Shown here piece by piece: positions 58,601 through 64,000 of a stretch of DNA of 64,000 bases; positions within the stretch are counted from its first letter, which is position 1; each line of letters opens with the position of its first letter. Source of the stretch: Macrostomum hystrix (taxonomy: Eukaryota > Platyhelminthes > Macrostomidae); NCBI GenBank assembly GCA_950097015.1, contig CATNEN010000003.1:11065501-11129500 (forward strand), written 5' to 3'. Below the pieces are notes generated by a model, which saw only the letters and a program-made list of their open reading frames with translations, was not told where the DNA came from and ran no database searches. A program made the translations under genes and the position numbers.

Positions 58601-61600
58601 TATTCACAATGAGTGAAATCAAACAAGAGCTGAGGCCTGACAATCAACTTGTCGATATGGACGTTAGAGCTGACGCCACAGTGTTGGACTGGTACTATCT
58701 GTTGAACATTTCGCATACGGCGCACACTGTTATCTTTCAAGCGACGCCAAACATCACATTTCTTGGCGGCCGCGTGCGACAGTTCAAACCGGGATTCGCG
58801 TTCACAGCTTTGGTATGCAGGAGTCGAAATGCGACACGAAGATCAACATGTTTTTTAATGCAGCCACGTAGCATTGGTTGTCTTCCTACAGCAGTTTTTT
58901 CTAATCTGCTTAACTATTTCAGATTCGAATTTATCAGCCGGATGGTCGTGAACCAAATTTCCCCAATTGGCACGTGAATGTGCAACAGTTCTGTGATACA
59001 AGTAAGCTAGTTAAGTCTGACTTGCAAATTCCAATACCAGATGACTCACTGATTCGCTACTCTATCAAGACTGATAGAAGCTGCATTAACTACCGACTTG
59101 TTGCTGTGCTGCAGTCGTCAGGAAGTTCGCCAGCGCCAACCGCTGAACAACTTGTCTTTCGACACTACTCAGCAACCGGCGCCTACCTCAAGGTGACGAC
59201 GTCAACTAACAGTCCAACCGTAAATAGTTACATGGTATATAACGTTCGGAGCACAGAATATACACCACAGATTCATTATCTAATTGAGGCTGGCGGTAAT
59301 ATCGTAATTAGTAACGTCATCAGTATGCCCAACGGTGTGCTCTCGAAGACCTTCTCCATTGCGTTGTCTCGCGATATGGCTCCGGTGTCTCGTATCGTCG
59401 TTTACTTCATGAAGCAGGACGGCGAGCTGGTCACCGACTCGCTCAGCTTTTTTGTCAGCTTGCCGAACAATGACCCAGTGACTGTGAGACTTACGGAGGG
59501 ATCAGATCTAAGCAGTAACAGCCTAACAGGATGGGTTCACGGAAGACCAGGATCATTTGTACTACTAGCTGCTCTGCCTTACGAATTATATGCTCGATTC
59601 GGTATCCGGTCTATCATGGAGACTAACATGGTAAGCAATGGAACTGATTTAATTTTTTCGTTTAGGTTTAGTACTTCAGGGGTCGGCAACCAATGAGCCG
59701 CGGGCGGATGCGGCGCTCAAAGCCCAAAAAATCCGGCCCCTGGAACCTTTCAACACCTACTTTATCTTGTCTCTTTATCGTTTTTTATCTCTCCCAGTCC
59801 TGTCTAATCTCTCCCGTGTCTCATCTCTCCCGTGTCTCATCTCTCCCGTGTCTCATCTCTCCCGTGTCTCATCTCTCCCGTGTCTCATCTCTCCCACGTC
59901 TCATCTCTCCCGTGCCTTATCTCTCCCGTGTCTAATCTCTCCCGTGTCTCATCTCTCCCGTGTCTCATCTCTACCGTGTCTCCTCCCCGGTGTCACATTT
60001 TTAACGGAGATTTTCTCATTCCACGGGCATCCCCACTATCATATTTTGGATTCTCTCTTTGACCCGCGTGGTAAATAAGGCTGTCAAACCCTTTTTATAA
60101 TAATTTTTCCTCCGTCATATTCCGCAGCTGATGGACGAATTGCGCTCCTACGAGTTCCACGCGGAGCGCCCTCTATCGTATCAGTGGTTCGATGACGACC
60201 GGTCCGACCAGGCTAGCGCCAGATATTACCCGGCTTCAACTGTTGGCCCGGATGCCAACAAAACCATGAACTTCTCCGGCTTAATCATGTTCACCGACGC
60301 AAATTATAGCTCGGTCACATTCTGGCGTAAGTTGCTATAAGACTTACTAGGGAGTCACGAATTCTCGATTGCATAAATCTAGTAAATATTCGAAATTCCA
60401 TTTCAGATACCTGCAACGAAACTTTGAATCCAGATAGGGCATTTCCCTGTTATACAACGCCGGATAGGTGCTACGGGCATCGGCACAGGTGTGACGGAAA
60501 AATCGACTGCGAAACTGGAGTTGACGAGCTCTGCGAAGATAAAATTGAAATTGTCGAATCGCAGCTTCCAGGCAGGGTTACGCCAAGAATTGAGCCGATT
60601 ATACGGCACTTTGTGTTTGACGACAACTGGCTATGGCAGGATCTTTATGTTAGGTAGGAGTATGAGACAATGCGATCTGAGATCTATCTGCACTGATTTT
60701 AAAGCAGATTTTTGTATCAAACATTAGTCAAGGCGGTCGGTGGCAGAGCGATTAACGTGTTTGCCTCTCGCACCAAGGTCCCTAAGTTCGATTCCACGGC
60801 GAGGCCACATTCATTGGGGCGCAGCCGCGGAGAGAAGGCTTTGGGGGGCTTGTCGTGCGATTTACGACCTTGACGGCCAACCTCCAAGGCACAGTGAGAG
60901 TGTGCACTGTCTGAGGATGAGAAAGTCTGGGCAGATATACACACCTGTGTGAGAGCATGCCTGCGTGCAGTACCTGTGTGCGTGTGTGCTCAGGAGTCAG
61001 TGAAATCGGTAGAACTACCTCCTCGCTGGCTGCGGGTCTACTGTCACCAAATGATGTGCCATTGCCCACAGCCCTCCTGCAAATATGCATTATTATTATA
61101 AAACATCAGTCAAGTCTTTAGACGGGTCTGGAATAAATTTTATGAGCCATGGTTCATTGCAGACCAGACGGCATGGCGCCGATAAAACGAGCCAGGGTGC
61201 CCAAGCAGGAGACGGCGTGGGTTATCGGAGCCATTCAGATTGACCCAGTCAACGGAATACAAGTCCAAGATGCGCCAGTTCGTTACACACCCAGCCGCAG
61301 ATTCTACATGGTGCTGGAGGCTCCTAGGCGGCTTGTCTGGGGCGAGTATGTCGGAGTTCGAGTCGCTCTGTTCAATCGAGGCGACTATTGGGCAGAGGTA
61401 GGTTAGTGACGATGATTGGACACTGACGTATCATTTTTTATGTCCACGTTCTTAATTCGCTGATCCTTGAGCAGACAAACGCGCACACACGCCCCAAATT
61501 GTTATAGTATTTAATGTACTGGATGTAATGTAACGGCTATAAGATCGCGTTAACGCTCCACCAGTACTTTAGAAAAATTCGTTGTGTAAAAGACATTTCA

Positions 61601-63444
61601 TGGAAAGCCAGCTCATCATTCAAACAATCTAACTATGCTCTTTGATCCATACAACTCAGGTTCTAGTGGAAATGAAGAAGAGTCCAGATTTTGACTTCAT
61701 CGAGGTTGAAACGACTGGTCGGCAGAGCAGCTATGCTGCGAGAACAATCAGGAACCACAATTCCCATACAATGGTCTACCTACCGGCCGGTAGCACTAAG
61801 ATGGTGTACTTTCCCGTGCTGCCGCGAAAGGTCGGATTAAATCGGGTCACATTTTGTTCCTATGCCTTCTTAGGTGGCGAGTGTTCGTCCGTTACCATCG
61901 AAGTTGAGGTGAGTAATGATGATGCGGTGTAAAGCACAAAAATCTACAAAAAGATACTCATAATTTTTATTTTAGGCTAGTACCTTTGCTCAAGCAGGCA
62001 CACATCTTTAGGCTGGGCGAACCGAAGTAATTAGGAATGCTTGTACATTGCCAACATAGCAGTGGCGTAGCTAGGATTTTTTCTAGGGGGGCGTCTCTCG
62101 TGGGCGCCACAACTAGCGGGCGCCACGACCAGGGGGCGCCCCAACTAGCGGGCGCCACGACCAGGGGGCGCCACAACTAGCGGGCGCCACGACCAGGGGG
62201 CGCCCCAACTAGCGGGCGCCACGACCAGGGGGCGCCACAACTAGCGGGCGCCACGACCAGGGGGCACCACTACCAGAAGGGCGCCACTACCAGGGAACGC
62301 CACTACCAGGGTGGCGCCATAGTTTCGCCAGCCATTGAGGGGGGATCTGTCGCTTCGCTCCGGTAGCATAGTGAGCAGTAGGTCGTAAAACACCAAAGCT
62401 GTCAATTTGCTTCGTCCGCAGATGAACGGCGTAGCCAACACTTATCACACGTCAATACTGGTGGATCTGGTGTCTCAGTCAGAGCTGCTGGCTCAGAATT
62501 TGCGCATCGAACCGGAGCAGGACTTCGTCGAGCCCGAGAAGCGTTGGAGACGATTCATTCCTGGATCGAAGAGCGCGACTGTGACAGTTGTCGGCGACAT
62601 AGTCGGTCCGTCCTTCAGCGCCAGCCTGCCTGCTGGAGATACAGCACGGCTCATCGACAAGCCGCACGGATCAGCAGAGAGTGTGCTGTTCCACATGAAC
62701 TGGAATGTGCAGATGCTGCACTACCTGAGGCTCACGAAGCAACTAAAAGAAGCCACCCTAACCTCGGTACTGAACTTCGTTAATTCTCAATTCTCTCGCC
62801 TGTCATTCTTCATCGATCCCGTCACTCGTGGAGTAACTAATTTTCCTGAAGTTTTCTTTCACGAGACTAGTACATTTCTGACGGCCTATGCCTTGTACAC
62901 GATTGCCGAGACTACGTCTTCGGAATGGGACAAGATAACCAAGATTGAGGACGACGTGTTCGAACGCTTTCTGCTGTTTTTGCAATCGCGTCAGACAAGC
63001 GCGGATGAGCCAGAATTTTTCGGCTCCTTTCTAGACGTAGTCAAGTGGGATCCAAAGTACTTCAACGCGTACGTTCACGATCACAGTGTTAACAACAGCA
63101 ACAGGCAGTATTTGGAGCGAGTTCCACTGACAGCTTTGGCTGTTATTGCGAGCCTTCATCCAAACATTCCATCCGCGTTGGTTAGTTTAGCGAAAGGAAT
63201 AGCCAAATCAGGCCTGGACTACTTGCGCAGACATTTGTCGAAGATGTCTGACGACTCCCTCTGCCTGGCCATGTCGGCATACGCATTCGCCTTTGAAGAC
63301 GAAGGAAATAAGAAGTTCCTGGCCAGGGACATGCTGCTCAGGGTGGCTCGGACTGACAACTACCTGTACTGGGCGGCGCAGCGGGTGTTCCCGGCTGCGA
63401 GGGAGGTTGATTCAGCTGGAAGAACTCTGATCAGGTACGACAAT
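55687..63444 (+). CDS. Mcr-like alpha-2-macroglobulin/TEP family protein with LDLa module (copy 2, truncated by window)
   Basis: Tandem paralogue of the gene at 45341. Exons: 55687-55859 (start ATG 55687, or 55636 in frame), 56543-56762, 57885-58496, 58579-58812, 58923-59630, 60128-60326, 60407-60653, 61163-61397, 61660-61908, and 62422 to about 63444. Together these code for 1,300 residues. Every junction phase equals that of copy 1, and exons 4 and 9 have identical lengths (234 and 249 nt). Signal-anchor-like start (VIVPLLLLLIYCPVIA). MG2 motif PIYAMGDLIKFRV, an LDLa module in exon 7 (CYTTPDRCYG, HRCDGKIDC) and GSAES at the thioester site. Exon 10 stops at a donor (GTAAGG at 63445, or GTACGA at 63435) where copy 1 has no intron. 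The remaining C-terminal exons lie beyond the window. Confidence 0.85.
55933..56215 (-). mobile_element. SINE-B, copy 2 intron 1
   Basis: Same structure as 7228-7523, ending at the right in a tRNA-like head (box B GGGTTCGATTCC on the minus strand). Confidence 0.82.
57240..57800. repeat. 20-bp minisatellite, copy 2 intron 2
   Basis: About 28 units of ATGATGGCACTCCTAAATCC (ATAGCACT variant common). The homologous intron of copy 1 carries the unrelated 16-bp array. Confidence 0.95.
59681..60092. mobile_element. Putative hAT-like non-autonomous element carrying the same 16-bp satellite
   Basis: Starts CAGGGGTCGGCAACC, a typical hAT-type terminus, and ends at 60035-60092 with about 58 bp that match the right end of the element at 26452 at roughly three positions in four. 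The array of CCGTGTCTCATCTCTC units occupies about 59795-59985. It fills intron 5 of copy 2, whereas copy 1 has only 74 bp there. Confidence 0.5.
60128..60653 (+). CDS. Copy 2 exons 6-7: bait-region equivalent and LDLa module
   Basis: Exons 60128-60326 and 60407-60653. The LDLa has the six-cysteine layout (CNET, FPCYTTPDRCYG, HRCDGKIDC, VDELC) with the acidic calcium cage. Residues GPDANKTMNFSGLIMFTD just before it are identical in copy 1, the longest invariant stretch that I noticed between the paralogues. This suggests strong constraint on this part. Confidence 0.82.
60729..61101 (+). mobile_element. SINE-A, full length, copy 2 intron 7
   Basis: Complete head (GGTGGCAGAGCGATTAACGT; box B AAGTTCGATTCC), body and TTATTATTAT tail. 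Confidence 0.88.
62090..62320. repeat. 32-bp GC-rich minisatellite, copy 2 intron 9
   Basis: Units GGGCGCCACGACCAGG plus GGGCGCCACAACTAGC. It is preceded at about 62051 by CAGTGGCGTAGCTAGGATTT, which looks like a DNA-transposon terminus. Confidence 0.9.
62422..63444 (+). CDS. Copy 2 exon 10 (partial TED domain, no thioester)
   Basis: Begins MNGVANTYHTSILVDL after CCGCAG at 62421 and follows copy 1 through the toroid up to SAGRTLIR(YDN). It then meets a donor and a 20-bp satellite that fills the rest of the window. At the thioester position the sequence again reads GSAES. In-frame read-through into the satellite hits a stop at 63531, so an intron is required if the gene is functional. Confidence 0.75.
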
Positions 63445-63504
63445 GTAAGGCTCAAAGTCATCGGGGATTTGAGGATTGCCAACATGGATTGGGTGTGGAA
63501 GCGA

Positions 63505-64000
63505 TTTGGAAGGATTTGGAAGCGCCACTAAGGACTTGGAAGTGCCACTAAGCATTTGGAAGCGCCACTAAGGATTTGGAAGCGCCACTAAGGATTTGGA
63601 AGCGATACTAAGGATTTGGAAGCGCCACGAAGGATTAGAATAAAGCGCCACAGGGAACTAGGAAGCGCAATCAGGGAACTAGGAAGCGCCACCAGGGATT
63701 CAGAAGCGCCACCAGGGATTCAGAAGCGCCACCAGGGATTTGGAAGCACCACGAAGGATTAGAAAGCGCCACCGGGGATTCAGAAGCGCCACCAGGGATT
63801 CAGAAGCGCCACCAGGGAACTAGGAAGTGCCACCAGGGATTCAGAAGCGCCACCAGGGAACTAGGAAGCGCCACCAGGGATTCAGAAGCGCCACCAGGGA
63901 TTCAGAAGCGCCACCAGGGATTCAGAAGCGCCACCAGGGATTTGGAAGCACCACGAAGGATAAGAAAGCGCCACCGGGGATTCAGAAGCGCCACCAGGGA
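63505..64000. repeat. 20-bp minisatellite, predicted intron 10 of copy 2
   Basis: Units AGAAGCGCCACCAGGGATTC with earlier variants GATTTGGAAGCGCCACTAAG. It runs off the right edge. Confidence 0.93.

Overview
The window is intron-rich nuclear DNA of an animal. Nothing is prokaryotic: every gene is broken into exons with GT..AG borders, tRNA-derived SINEs are scattered throughout, and most introns carry a long tandem repeat. The gene set (phospholipase C epsilon, an SLC45 transporter, two alpha-2-macroglobulin relatives of the Mcr type with an LDL-receptor class A module) fits an invertebrate bilaterian. A spiralian is my guess, but the sequence does not settle the species.

Layout. (1) About 699-33453, plus strand: a very large phospholipase C epsilon gene. 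Twenty exons can be joined with consistent reading phase into 2,991 residues, and the gene probably continues left of the window. Domain order: Ala/Gln/Ser-rich N-terminal region, talin/kindlin-like FERM segment (F2 and F3), RasGEF/CDC25, PH-like and EF-hand-like region, PLC X and Y, C2, two Ras-association domains. (2) 33498-36909: gene-free, with one SINE and a 21-bp satellite that has a higher-order period. (3) 36910-42486, minus strand: a six-exon, 12-TM SLC45 sugar transporter gene, complete, convergent with PLC epsilon. (4) 45341-54344, plus strand: complete 13-exon Mcr-like gene (1,624 aa). (5) 55687 to beyond 64000, plus strand: a tandem paralogue with matching exon phases, cut by the right edge. 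In both paralogues the thioester motif GCGEQ is replaced by GSAES.

How the genes could work: PLC epsilon links Ras/Rap signalling to PIP2 hydrolysis. SLC45 is expected to be a proton-coupled sugar carrier. The two Mcr-like proteins are expected to be secreted or membrane-tethered and to act without thioester chemistry. Nothing in the sequence suggests that the three loci form one pathway.

Repeat landscape. Three tRNA-derived SINE families (about 16 copies of the main one, several of a second, one possible third), a Tc1/mariner element with about 49-bp inverted repeats that received a SINE, a 278-bp MITE, and about 20 tandem arrays. The most interesting patterns are: arrays whose every unit is a fused acceptor/donor (CAG|GTGA); an array made of pol III B-box sequence and another made of SINE tail sequence; a 16-bp array carried inside what looks like a hAT-type non-autonomous element in introns of two unrelated genes; and an 86-bp array in which units pair an NF-Y CCAAT box with an AP-1 site.
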